Made by a program: the position numbers and the translations under genes. A stretch of 20,227 bases of DNA from Polytrichum commune (Eukaryota; Streptophyta; Polytrichopsida; Polytrichales; Polytrichaceae): assembly GCA_950295325.1 (NCBI GenBank), contig CATNTY010000021.1:1-20227 (forward strand), read 5' to 3'. The notes beneath the pieces were generated by a model. The model worked only from the letters and a program-made list of their open reading frames with translations. It did no database searches and had not been told where the DNA came from. Of this stretch, positions 1 to 6,953 are shown one piece after another; position 1 is the first letter of the stretch; the number at the start of each line of letters is the position of its first letter.

Positions 1-1248
1 GCCGAATTTGAGAGGAAGTTTCGGCACTCCGGATTGAACGCGTCGCGCCGATTCATGCTCGCGCAGGCCATCCATAGTTATTTCGGCAGCACGGAGTTTT
101 TGAATGTGGCGGGGAAGCCGATGTGGATTGTCAACGAAGGCGAGTACCGCATGATGAATACCTTTGACCTGACCGCGGACCACCTGTTTTTTGAAATGGC
201 GTTCAATCCCTGGACGGTGGCCAATGAGCTTGATTGGTTCGTCCGCCGCTATTCTTATACCGACAAATTGCGCCTGCCCGGGGAGGGCGGGGAATATCCG
301 GGCGGTATCAGTTTCACCCACGACATGGGCCTGGCTAATCATTTCTCGCGGCCCGGTTATTCCGCTTATGAACGGACGGGGCTGCACGGTTGTTTCTCCT
401 ACATGACGCACGAGGAGCTCATTAATTGGCTGATGTGCGGCCTCGTTTACGAGCATCAGACGCGTGACCGGAGGTGGTTGAAAAGAATGTTGCCGGTGTT
501 CCGTGCGACGCTGGAAAGTTTGCTGCGGCGAGATCATCCCGATCCGATGCAGCGCGATGGCGTTATGTCGCTGGACAGCTCGCGTTGTTCGGGTGGAGGT
601 GAAATAACCACCTACGACAGTCTCGACGTCTCGCTGGGCCAGGCTCGCAACAATCTTTACCTGGCGGTGAAAAGCTGGGGCGTCTATGTCGGCCTTGCGG
701 CACTCTTTCGCCGCTTGAAGCAGACTGAACTAGCCTCGACCTGTGACGGCCAGGCTCAACGGGCGGCGGCAACCATTGAAGAGGCAGCGGATTCGGAGGG
801 TTTCCTACCCGCCGTTCTACATGAAAACGTGACGAGCCGGATCATCCCGGCCATCGAGGGTTTGATCATTCCCTATTGCCTCGGGCTTCGGGATCAGCTT
901 TTGCACACGGGACCGTACGGCGGCTTGATCAAGAAGCTGAAGACCCACCTTGAAGCGGTGCTGAAACCGGGAATTTGTCTCTTCCCCAACGGCGGGTGGA
1001 AGATCAGTTCCACCAGCGAGAACTCTTGGCTAAGCAAGGTGTATCTCTGCCAATTTGTGGCGGAGGAAATTCTTGGAATCAAGGCCTCCGGGAAGGCGGA
1101 CAAAGTCCACGCCCAATGGTTGTTGGCGGAAAAGAATCATTACTGGGCGTGGAGTGACCAGATCATTTCCGGTGTCGCGACCGGTAGTAAATATTACCCA
1201 CGGGGAGTGACGGCCATTCTTTGGCTGCAAAAGAAAAATCGCGTTTGA
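1..1248 (+). CDS. GH52 family beta-xylosidase, C-terminal part (5' end outside window)
   Basis: The frame is open from base 1, so the N-terminus lies outside the window; a TTG at 34 is only the first start-like codon. GH52 enzymes (usually about 700 residues) release xylose from xylo-oligosaccharides with retention of configuration. Numbering from that TTG, the strongly conserved NEGEYRMMNTFDL block is at 34-46, and ITTYDSLDVSLGQARNN at 191-207. From my knowledge of the Geobacillus enzyme the nucleophile is Glu335 and the acid/base Asp495. Glu35 and Asp195 here keep exactly that 160-residue spacing, so the active site appears intact. Other family signatures seen are EYPGGISFTHDMG, LDSSR, IIPAIEGLI and SKYYPRGVT near the end. 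The next gene follows after 9 bases, suggesting an operon for hemicellulose side-chain removal. Probably cytoplasmic, though a signal peptide cannot be excluded because the start is missing. Confidence 0.93.
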   Translation, partial: AEFERKFRHSGLNASRRFMLAQAIHSYFGSTEFLNVAGKPMWIVNEGEYRMMNTFDLTADHLFFEMAFNPWTVANELDWFVRRYSYTDKLRLPGEGGEYPGGISFTHDMGLANHFSRPGYSAYERTGLHGCFSYMTHEELINWLMCGLVYEHQTRDRRWLKRMLPVFRATLESLLRRDHPDPMQRDGVMSLDSSRCSGGGEITTYDSLDVSLGQARNNLYLAVKSWGVYVGLAALFRRLKQTELASTCDGQAQRAAATIEEAADSEGFLPAVLHENVTSRIIPAIEGLIIPYCLGLRDQLLHTGPYGGLIKKLKTHLEAVLKPGICLFPNGGWKISSTSENSWLSKVYLCQFVAEEILGIKASGKADKVHAQWLLAEKNHYWAWSDQIISGVATGSKYYPRGVTAILWLQKKNRV

Positions 1249-1257
1249 GGTTACAGC

Positions 1258-3042
1258 ATGAAATTCGGCACCGCTTATTATCCCGATTATTTTCCCGCTT
1301 CCGATTGGCCCAACGATCTGGACCGGATGAAGGCCGCCGGTATCTCCGTCATTCGCATTCTGGAATTCGGTTGGAGTTGGTATCAACCGGAACCGGATCG
1401 GTGGGAATGGGACGGTCTCGATCAATTCCTGGACCTTGTCGCGGAGCGCCAACTCAAGGTCTGTCTCGCAACATCTACCGCTACTCCGCCCCCGTGGTTT
1501 TTCGAGCGTCATCCCGATTCGTTCCTCATGGATGAGCACGGGCATAAGTGCCGTCTCCACCGCCATATGGTTTGTTGGAATCATCCGGGAGCCTGGCAGG
1601 AAGCAACGAATACGATTCGCGTTTTGGCCGGTCGTTATGGATCGCACCCCGCGGTCTGGGGTTGGCAGATCGACAACGAGCCCTGCCTGGCCGAGGACAA
1701 CAAGACTTGCTACGACTTCAATCCCCACGCCATCGCAGATGCGCAGGAATGGCTCAAGACGCAGTACGGCACGCTCGACCGGCTCAACGACGCGTGGTTC
1801 GGCGCGTTCTGGTCGCAGCGGTACAATAAGTGGGTGCAAATTTGGCGGACGCTTAGTCCCCGCACCCATCCCAACGCCTTCCTCGCCTTTTGTCGTTGGC
1901 GCGAAAGCAACGTCGCCGGGTTCGTGCAAAAGCAGGCGGCGATCCTTCGCGAGCTGACACGGAACCAGAAGATCGGCGTCAACATGCCGGAAAGCAGCGT
2001 CTGTTTTTCCCTTCAGGTCGGGCAGGATTATTGGGCGCAGGCACGCGGGCTTGATTGGGTTGGCACCGACCTCTATTACGCCAACGGTCAGCGGGAAAAG
2101 GATCTGGCGGATCTCCGCTACAGTTGCGATGTCATCGCCAGCGTGGTGGCCAGCGTGGCGGCGCCGGGTGCGGAATTCCTCCACGCTGAGACGCCAGCGG
2201 GGCCGCATCTCCGCACCTGGCAGTGCACCTTTTCAGGTGAAGCGTGGGGCCCCGATTTCCTCGAGCAAACTTTCCACATCCAGTCCGAGCGCGCCGCGAC
2301 CCAGAGCTGGCTTTTCATGTGGCGTCCCACCCGGGGTGGCCGGGAGATTGGCATGAACGGCCTCCAAACTTTTGAAGGCGAAGACACGCCACGCACGGAC
2401 GTCGTCCGCCACTATGCGAGCGATAGTTCTTCGCTGGATAAAGTCGCCGATGCTTATCGCGCCCGGCCGGTCGCTCTCGTCCATTACAGCCAGGATTCTC
2501 TTCGACACCTTCTTTCCTTCGAGCCGATGGATCGAGCCAACGAAATCCTGCATGGCATGCACCGCCAGTTGGATGGGGAAGGTTTCCGCATCCGGTTCAT
2601 CACTGATGCAGAGATTCTCACCGGCGACCTCGAGGGTGAGCGGCTTTGCCTGCCGCTATCTCCGATATTAACGCCCGAAGCCCAGCAGTCGGTCATCGGT
2701 TGGCAGGGCCGCGTTCCCGGTCGCCAACTTTGGCTCGGCCCCGATACCGGCTTTATGGACGCCGACGGAAATTGGCTTCGGCGGGAAAAGCGACCGCTTT
2801 GGAATTGGCTCGGGGTTGAGCCCGGAAACCTTTGCGACATAGCGGCAAAAATCGAGATCGACGGGACCGTCATCGGGCGCTTCCGACTTTTTGAAGCGTC
2901 GCCGACCGCCCGTGTTCTCTCTTCGTCGATGTGGCAGGAGCAAAACCTTCCTGTCCACCTCGAATGCCGTCCAAATGTCTTTCTCCACGCTTACGACTGG
3001 ACACGAATAATTCCTTGGCAAGACGACTTGTCCGGAAAATGA
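1258..3042 (+). CDS. GH42 family beta-galactosidase (short C-terminus)
   Basis: GH42 enzymes hydrolyse beta-galactosides, including plant galactan and arabinogalactan oligosaccharides, and some act on arabinosides. The N-terminus (KFGTAYYPDYFP) is the usual beta-1 strand of the TIM barrel. Glu141 in GWQIDNEP is the predicted acid/base and Glu311 in HAETPAGP the predicted nucleophile. STATPPPWF (73-81) and the VCWNHP segment are also typical. A trimerisation-like domain follows from about residue 395. No signal peptide is seen, so it is probably cytoplasmic. The start is the ATG at 1258, with GAGG overlapping the GH52 stop as ribosome site. At 594 residues it is shorter than the usual 650-690: it ends near LHAYDWTRIIPW without an obvious final small beta domain. 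It may be naturally short or clipped at the island edge. The stop overlaps a remnant ORF starting at 3039. Confidence 0.93.
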   Translation: MKFGTAYYPDYFPASDWPNDLDRMKAAGISVIRILEFGWSWYQPEPDRWEWDGLDQFLDLVAERQLKVCLATSTATPPPWFFERHPDSFLMDEHGHKCRLHRHMVCWNHPGAWQEATNTIRVLAGRYGSHPAVWGWQIDNEPCLAEDNKTCYDFNPHAIADAQEWLKTQYGTLDRLNDAWFGAFWSQRYNKWVQIWRTLSPRTHPNAFLAFCRWRESNVAGFVQKQAAILRELTRNQKIGVNMPESSVCFSLQVGQDYWAQARGLDWVGTDLYYANGQREKDLADLRYSCDVIASVVASVAAPGAEFLHAETPAGPHLRTWQCTFSGEAWGPDFLEQTFHIQSERAATQSWLFMWRPTRGGREIGMNGLQTFEGEDTPRTDVVRHYASDSSSLDKVADAYRARPVALVHYSQDSLRHLLSFEPMDRANEILHGMHRQLDGEGFRIRFITDAEILTGDLEGERLCLPLSPILTPEAQQSVIGWQGRVPGRQLWLGPDTGFMDADGNWLRREKRPLWNWLGVEPGNLCDIAAKIEIDGTVIGRFRLFEASPTARVLSSSMWQEQNLPVHLECRPNVFLHAYDWTRIIPWQDDLSGK

Positions 3043-3236
3043 AAAAAAGCTGCCGCGCTAGGACTCGAAGCTACGAGAACGAATTGGAACAACAAGCATT
3101 TGCAAAAGCCGACTCACAGATAGACTCACAAGCTTTGCGCGACCCTGATTTAGCCAGGGTGGTCACTGCGTGGCCCGGTCTGGCCCCAGCCTTGAAGGCG
3201 GCTGTATTGGCTATCACGGATTCAGCGAAAACTTAA
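3039..3236 (+). CDS. 65-residue remnant ORF at island edge
   Basis: The ATG overlaps the GH42 stop (ATGA) and the frame reads 65 residues. The C-terminal part (DPDLARVVTAWPGLAPALKAAVLAIT) resembles the ending 'D.L..VV.AWP.LP..L.A.ILA' that I recall from C-termini of longer hypothetical or integrase-associated proteins in Planctomycetes and Verrucomicrobia. This suggests a 3' fragment of a lost gene left at the insertion boundary, fused by chance to the GH42 end. The first third (basic, KKSCRARTRS) looks like random sequence. It could instead be a small coupled gene, but no separate ribosome site is visible. The 134 bases between it and the tRNA hold nothing I recognise. Confidence 0.4.
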   Translation: MKKSCRARTRSYENELEQQAFAKADSQIDSQALRDPDLARVVTAWPGLAPALKAAVLAITDSAKT

Positions 3237-3370
3237 CACTTCTCCACTGCCCTGATTTCGTCCATGACGTGGGAAAATACGATGTCATTCGTTCTCCAAT
3301 AACCGAAAGAAGTAAAATTGATTTTTGAAGCTGAACGTAATGATTGGTTATCGATTGGACAATCCTTAAT

Positions 3371-3456
3371 GGAAGTGTAGCCGAGAGGTCGAAGGCAGCC
3401 GTTTGAAACCGGTAGACCCTTGAAAAGGTCCGAGGGGTCGAATCCCACCCCTTCCG
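3371..3456 (+). tRNA. tRNA-Ser(TGA)-like sequence, probably degenerate; likely attachment site
   Basis: A class II tRNA layout is readable: acceptor GGAAGTG/CCCTTCC, D arm GCC...GGC at 3381-3395, TGA anticodon at 3404-3406, a long variable arm GACC/GGTC, a T-loop-like TCGAAT, and CC after the discriminator G. Several faults stand out. The 5' strand of the anticodon stem is one base short (GCCG against CCGGT), the T loop starts with G instead of T, there is an A-A mismatch in the T stem, and a T-C mismatch in the acceptor. These suggest a decayed copy or an altered attL/attR copy rather than a normal tRNA. Its 3' end points toward the integrase, the classical arrangement for tRNA-targeting islands. 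tRNAscan-SE scoring would decide whether it is functional. Confidence 0.6.
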
Positions 3457-3510
3457 CCCTTTTCTGAGTCGTTGTCATTCAGAAATTTGCGAAAGTCGGT
3501 GGGTCGATTT

Positions 3511-3539
3511 TGGTGTCAATGACACCAGAATTGACACCA
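3511..3539. repeat. Three copies of TGACACCA (one inverted, two direct)
   Basis: TGGTGTCA at 3511-3518 and TGACACCA at 3520-3527 form a perfect 8-bp palindrome around one A. A third TGACACCA lies at 3532-3539, twelve bases after the second. The cluster sits between the tRNA-like site and the integrase start. It could be arm-type integrase or excisionase sites, or an operator of the integrase gene. Confidence 0.6.
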
Positions 3540-3569
3540 GTCGGGTTGGCTTGGGCCAATTCGTGAAAG

Positions 3570-3604
3570 TTCGGAGGAACTCTCCGAAAGCTCCCTTACG
3601 GGAG
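3570..3604 (+). promoter_or_regulatory. Tandem hairpins in integrase leader
   Basis: TTCGGAG (3570-3576) pairs perfectly with CTCCGAA (3582-3588) around a 5-base loop. Two bases later CTCCC (3591-3595) pairs with GGGAG (3600-3604) around TTAC. Both lie in the probable 5' leader of the integrase and could limit its expression by attenuation or ribosome-site masking, which is inference. No U-run follows, so they are not simple terminators. Confidence 0.4.
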
Positions 3605-3646
3605 AGGTGAAAGCCGTTCTAGCCTCGGAAGCATGGAGACATAACC

Positions 3647-4735
3647 ATGCGCGAACGGTATCGGATGTATCAACGGAACGGCGGCAGCTTTTACGCCAAG
3701 GATCGGAAGACGGGAAGAACGGAGAGTCTGGCGACTTTCGATCAGCGAGAGGCCGCCCGGCTGCTCGCGGCCAAAAATCAAGCGACGGAGCAGCCATGCC
3801 TCAACGTGGCGATGGCCAAGGTCTACCTGAGTGCGCAAAGCCCGGAGTTCTTGTCTCGTACTTGGGGACAGTTAATCGAGCTGGTCGCCCACGGATACGA
3901 GGGAGCGACCGCGAAGCGATGGAAGAAATTTGCGAAGAGCGATCCGCTTAAAATGCTGGTCAACCTTCCGCTTTACCTGACCGAGGCAGTGCACATCCTC
4001 GCCGTGCTCGACCACAAGAAAGCGGGTGTATCGACCAATGTGTGGTTGCGCATTTTGCACAACCGCGCTTTGGATTTGGGCTGGTTGCTGACACCTGCGC
4101 TGAACAAGCGACTTTGGCCTAAGGTAAAGTACAAGGCGCGTCGCGGAATTACGGCCGAGGAGCACGCCAAGGTTCTTGCGTCTGAACATCTCGATGATTA
4201 TCGGCTGTTCTTTCGGCTGCTTTGGGAAACGGGTGGAAGTCAGACCGATATCGTCAATCTCACGGCGGACAATATTGACTGGCAAAATATGCGCCTCTTT
4301 TACTCGCGGCAAAAGCTCGCTTCCCGTGGAGGAGGCAGGGCGGCATTGGCAATGGGCGAGGGTATGCGTGCGATCTTGGAAGAGCTGCCCTCCAGCGGAG
4401 AGTTGTTTCCGCGCTTGCGGTTGCTAGGCGAGAACATGCGAGCTGGTCATTTTTGGAAAGTCTGCCAACGCGCGGGAGTAAGCGGAGTGTCCCTTCATTC
4501 ATACCGATACGCCTGGGCGGAACGGGCCTGTTCCGCTGGCATGCCGGAACGCGAAGCCCAAGCTCACTTGGGCCACGGAAGTCGGGCCATTCATCGCGCT
4601 TACGCCCGCAACGCCGAAATTGTGACGCTTCCGTTGGACCATTACGAGAAGATCAAAGCCGCAAAACTCCTGCCATTCGCGTTGCCGGAAGTTCAAAACC
4701 GCCCAGCTCCCCCACTCACTCGAGCCACTCGCTAG
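3647..4735 (+). CDS. Tyrosine-type site-specific integrase
   Basis: This protein would catalyse integration and excision of the element by strand exchange at attachment sites. The C-terminal catalytic half is recognisable: HSYRYAWAERA gives the HxxR pair (His284, Arg287), GH at 309-310 gives the second histidine, and Tyr319 in RAIHRAYAR is the nucleophile. Lys223 in the hairpin after LFYSRQK is a candidate catalytic lysine. The box I region reads WETGGSQTDIVNL (193-205): where most integrases have TG.R, this one has Ser198. I recall related Verrucomicrobia/Planctomycetes integrases with TGGSQ or TGAAQ here, so this may be a family trait rather than damage. Residues 70-165 are the core-binding domain and the first 45 an arm-like domain. 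The start is the ATG at 3647 with GGAGA about 8 bases upstream. The next genes are convergent. Confidence 0.9.
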   Translation: MRERYRMYQRNGGSFYAKDRKTGRTESLATFDQREAARLLAAKNQATEQPCLNVAMAKVYLSAQSPEFLSRTWGQLIELVAHGYEGATAKRWKKFAKSDPLKMLVNLPLYLTEAVHILAVLDHKKAGVSTNVWLRILHNRALDLGWLLTPALNKRLWPKVKYKARRGITAEEHAKVLASEHLDDYRLFFRLLWETGGSQTDIVNLTADNIDWQNMRLFYSRQKLASRGGGRAALAMGEGMRAILEELPSSGELFPRLRLLGENMRAGHFWKVCQRAGVSGVSLHSYRYAWAERACSAGMPEREAQAHLGHGSRAIHRAYARNAEIVTLPLDHYEKIKAAKLLPFALPEVQNRPAPPLTRATR

Positions 4736-4740
4736 GACCG

Positions 4741-4771
4741 ACCCGCACCGGGACAGAACCCCGGCGCGGGT
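4741..4771. terminator. GC-rich hairpin between convergent genes
   Basis: ACCCGC/GCGGGT and CCGGG/CCCGG form an 11-bp stem with one A-C mismatch and a 7-base loop (4753-4759). It lies right after the integrase stop and before the end of the converging small gene, so it probably ends both transcripts. No clear T-run follows on either strand. Confidence 0.5.
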
Positions 4772-4794
4772 GGTGCCTCGCTGGAATGGTTGCT

Positions 4795-4998
4795 TCAAAG
4801 GCCACTGGCGGTGCGTTCGCGTTGGCGCATCATGGAATCGGCGATTTGGTACGATTCCAAGGCTCTTTTCTCGGGCGTTTCGTGCGGCCGAGTCGCCATG
4901 ATCTCGGCGAGGGCCAAGGCTGCGAACCAATCACGAAGGTCCATGCCAGACGGGTCGTAGTTGCTAGGGACAGGCTCGGAATGAGAATTTCTATTCAT
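4795..4998 (-). CDS. Small phage/island-type protein, 67 residues
   Basis: Function unknown. The core GMDLRDWFAALALAEIMA followed by AL.SYQIADSMMRQRE matches a short protein pattern I recall from many phages and islands (an LRDWFA.QALA segment, then an AY.IAD.M..ARE helix), where it is annotated hypothetical. It is probably all alpha-helical and cytoplasmic, with no signal peptide or metal motif. It is the last gene of a three-gene minus-strand group, 13 bases after its neighbour's stop. The start is the ATG at 4998; no good Shine-Dalgarno precedes it, so coupling to the gene upstream is likely. An internal methionine before DLRDW could serve as a shorter start. Confidence 0.7.
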   Translation of the reverse strand: MNRNSHSEPVPSNYDPSGMDLRDWFAALALAEIMATRPHETPEKRALESYQIADSMMRQRERTASGL

Positions 4999-5011
4999 AG
5001 CTTTGTGTCGG

Positions 5012-5353
5012 TTAGATGGATTTTCCCTTTTTGAATTTGGGATTTCGGTTCATGCAACCGGCTGGTGAGTCGGTGCGACGATCGGCATTTTTGGTCTTCC
5101 AATGCTTGACCAGGACGGCGGATGCTTTATGCAGCCACTTGGTATCCCGGCGCAGCGCTTCGAGATCAGGTAGCGCGTAATAGCGCCCGCCGTTGGGAGG
5201 CGGGTCGCCTAACGGCTTGAGCAGGCCATTTGAAGCGAGGACAGGAATATCGTGGTCGGAAAACCCCAGCACCCAGGCGGCTTCCTGGGCGGTGAGGCGT
5301 CCGGGCAAGCCGGCCACGCTGATGAACTGATGACGTTCGGAATTGTTACTCAT
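5012..5353 (-). CDS. Small HTH-like accessory protein, 113 residues
   Basis: Not assigned to a named family, but the pattern ISVAGLPGRLTAQEAAWVLGF..HDIPVL...LLKPLG.PPPNGGRYYALPDLEAL resembles a Verrucomicrobia island protein. The opening (LTAQEAAWVLGFSDHDIPVLASNGLLKPLG) reads like a MerR/excisionase-type winged helix: one helix-turn-helix that recognises DNA, then a wing ending in a tyrosine-rich strand. A role as excisionase or regulator near the integrase is plausible but unproven. The C-terminus is basic (NRNPKFKKGKSI). The ATG at 5353 has GGAA about 8 bases upstream. It sits 12 bases after the gene ending at 5366, within the same operon. Confidence 0.75.
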   Translation of the reverse strand: MSNNSERHQFISVAGLPGRLTAQEAAWVLGFSDHDIPVLASNGLLKPLGDPPPNGGRYYALPDLEALRRDTKWLHKASAVLVKHWKTKNADRRTDSPAGCMNRNPKFKKGKSI

Positions 5354-5365
5354 GACGATTTCCGG

Positions 5366-5851
5366 TTAGCGATTGGACTTGCGAGCGCGGCTTTTCCACA
5401 ACGCCTTCGGTTCACTCGGAGTCGAGCAAAGCTCGAACAACCGAACGCAGGCCTTGGCGGGAAGCAAACTTTTCGCGTAAGCCCGAAAGCGGTCGCGGTC
5501 GATGATTTGCACGACGGTGATTTCGCGGAAGAGCTTGAGGTAATGATCGCCGGCCAAATTCTTCATGGTGGCGAAACCGCGCAACGTGGGATCATATTCG
5601 GACAGCAACCGCGGGCCGGGAAAAACGATCCGGCACTCGCAACGGGAGGCCTGCACGATCCACTGGTCGCCTTCGCTTTCGTTATCGGCCAGCGGGACAT
5701 GCTCGCCGGGACGGGCAAGCCCTTCGGTCTTGAGCTTGTCCTTGATCTGCTTGAATTCCTCATTGAGCAGGCCGAGTTGCTGGTGAATGGCGTAACCGCG
5801 TTCGACGAGTTGCGTGAGGTTGATTTCGGGTTCTGATATTTGTTTTTTCAT
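5366..5851 (-). CDS. Hypothetical protein, 161 residues
   Basis: Function not recognised. I chose the ATG at 5851 (MKKQISEPE) over a longer frame reaching 5917, because AAAGGA lies about 9 bases upstream and the extra N-terminal residues look non-coding. Residues 10-50 are probably a helix or short coiled coil (LVERGYAIHQQLGLLNEEF). The rest looks like a mixed alpha/beta core (CRIVFPGPRLLSEYDP, then DHYLKLFREITVVQIIDRDRFRAYAKSLLP) with a basic tail (KSRARKSNR). No signal peptide or transmembrane segment. The helix-rich first third and the pattern of residues recall small single-gene phage proteins, but this is only a resemblance. It is first in the minus-strand trio, so its leader hairpin (5853-5878) may govern the whole operon. 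Confidence 0.72.
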   Translation of the reverse strand: MKKQISEPEINLTQLVERGYAIHQQLGLLNEEFKQIKDKLKTEGLARPGEHVPLADNESEGDQWIVQASRCECRIVFPGPRLLSEYDPTLRGFATMKNLAGDHYLKLFREITVVQIIDRDRFRAYAKSLLPAKACVRLFELCSTPSEPKALWKSRARKSNR

Positions 5852-5852
5852 A

Positions 5853-5878
5853 GACTTGGTTCCTTTGTTGACCAAGTC
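5853..5878 (-). promoter_or_regulatory. Leader hairpin presenting the ribosome site of the 5851 gene
   Basis: On the minus strand GACTTGGT pairs perfectly (8 bp) with ACCAAGTC around a 10-base loop that contains AAAGGA. The stem ends one base before the ATG. The ribosome site would be displayed in the loop and the start codon lies at the stem base, an arrangement suited to a protein- or RNA-binding translational switch. That role is inference. Confidence 0.5.
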
Positions 5879-5910
5879 GTACCACCGCATTTTTTTCGCC
5901 CCAGAAGACG

Positions 5911-5966
5911 CCCGCAAATTCCCGCAGATACTCGAAACGGAGTTAAAAAATCCCGCAACATCCCGA
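5911..5966. repeat. CCCGCA repeats spaced by one helical turn
   Basis: CCCGCA occurs at 5911-5916, 5921-5926 and 5952-5957, and CCCGAC at 5962-5967. Each pair is spaced 10 bases, so the motifs face the same side of the helix. They lie 60-115 bases upstream of the minus-strand operon start at 5851 and may be a regulator-binding array. Confidence 0.35.
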
Positions 5967-5978
5967 CGAAAATAATTT

Positions 5979-6299
5979 TGACAGGTTCTCGTTTCGAGAG
6001 TGAATCGCGCCCTGCTGGTTCATCTTCGCCATGGCGAAATGGCTTCTCACTTCACGCGTCCGAGGTTTCATCAACGACCACAAACCGCCTCCGTGAAACG
6101 GAAACAGGTCCGGGACGGCGACCAACGGAAGCCGCCTTCCTTCTCCTCTCCCCCGCGTTTTGAATCCCAGCCCCCTCTTCCTTCTGGGGCTGGGATCAAG
6201 ACGCGGCACACGAACTTCTGAAAAAAGCAGCGGTCGTGACGCGAGTACGCGGCGCGGCGGCTGCTCCGTGACCATTTGTAACGTGCCGTACAATAGCAA
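5979..6299. other. Non-coding stretch with a perfect 11-bp hairpin (6164-6196)
   Basis: I see no credible gene here on either strand. ATCCCAGCCCC (6164-6174) pairs perfectly with GGGGCTGGGAT (6186-6196) around an 11-base pyrimidine loop. It has no T-run and resembles dispersed extragenic palindromes. TTGACA occurs at 5977-5982, but the base run 17 positions later is a poor -10. CATTTG/CAAATG flank the next gene's start region. Confidence 0.45.
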
Positions 6300-6860
6300 A
6301 TGCAGCTCATCTACGCTGTTGAGATCGATCCAGAGCAATATGTAGCCGAAAGCTTCCATATGCGGATGCTGCCACCCAAAAAGTGTCCGCATTGTTGCCG
6401 GGCAGAAACACTTTGGGCCTTGGGCTACTACTGCCGAAATCTGAGCAGGACTGGCCTCGGTGCGTTACTCATTCTCGTTAGACGCTTCCGTTGCCGCTGC
6501 TGCCTCCAAACAGTCAGTCTGCTTCCGAACTTCGCCCAGCCCTATCGCTTCGTCCAAAACCGAACCATCGAACGGTTCTTCAGTGGAGAACCGTTTTCCG
6601 ATGAAGTCGCTCGACATTTAGACGTGCTGTCACAGTACTGGCGACGATTTTGCGTCTTCTTGCCGGACATTGAGCGCTCTCTTGGCAAGGCCCTGGAAAG
6701 AGCGCCTCCCGGTCAGTCTCGTGCGGCTTGGAGAATTTTGGTCAACCGCTACGAAGATCTCGCTTCAGTAACTCAGCATCTCGTGACCGCACATCAAATC
6801 ACACCCTTTGGTCGTTACCGCTGTCATCGTCCAAATGGGCAGAAAATAGAAACAGATTAG
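6300..6860 (+). CDS. Zinc-ribbon protein, DUF6431-like, transposon-associated type
   Basis: Two cysteine pairs (Cys29-x2-Cys32 in KCPHCCRAETLWALGYY, and Cys65-x2-Cys68 in RRFRCRCCLQTVSLLP) form a zinc-ribbon typical of the DNA-binding head of transposases. I recall stand-alone proteins with this pattern (CP.C...LW..G.Y.R, then RF.C..C..T.SLLP) in Verrucomicrobia, now grouped as DUF6431. Residues 85-186 are helical and contain no DDE catalytic triad that I can see. It may be the surviving head of an insertion sequence or an independent domesticated DNA-binding protein. The ATG at 6300 has no strong ribosome site. No flanking terminal inverted repeats were found by eye. It stands alone, in hairpin-rich DNA upstream of the recombinase cassette. 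Confidence 0.7.
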   Translation: MQLIYAVEIDPEQYVAESFHMRMLPPKKCPHCCRAETLWALGYYCRNLSRTGLGALLILVRRFRCRCCLQTVSLLPNFAQPYRFVQNRTIERFFSGEPFSDEVARHLDVLSQYWRRFCVFLPDIERSLGKALERAPPGQSRAAWRILVNRYEDLASVTQHLVTAHQITPFGRYRCHRPNGQKIETD

Positions 6861-6953
6861 GCCTGTGCCTCCACACAACTTCCTTATTTCTTAGACGCAA
6901 GGGCCATGAAAAGGTTCTCACATGAATCAACGGTCAAGATTACGGAGATGGAA

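Noticed and set aside
1030-2208. 392-residue minus-strand frame opposite GH52/GH42
   Set aside because: It is antisense to two clear enzyme genes with intact catalytic motifs; it has no recognisable domain and comes from codon bias.
5252-5836. 194-residue plus-strand frame
   Set aside because: Opposite two minus-strand genes that have ribosome sites and familiar patterns.
5977-6005. Plus-strand promoter starting TTGACA
   Set aside because: The -10 position reads TGAATC and no gene follows for 300 bases.
5943-6392. 149-residue minus-strand frame
   Set aside because: It passes through the extragenic palindrome and has low-complexity composition; no ribosome site; overlaps the start of the zinc-ribbon gene.
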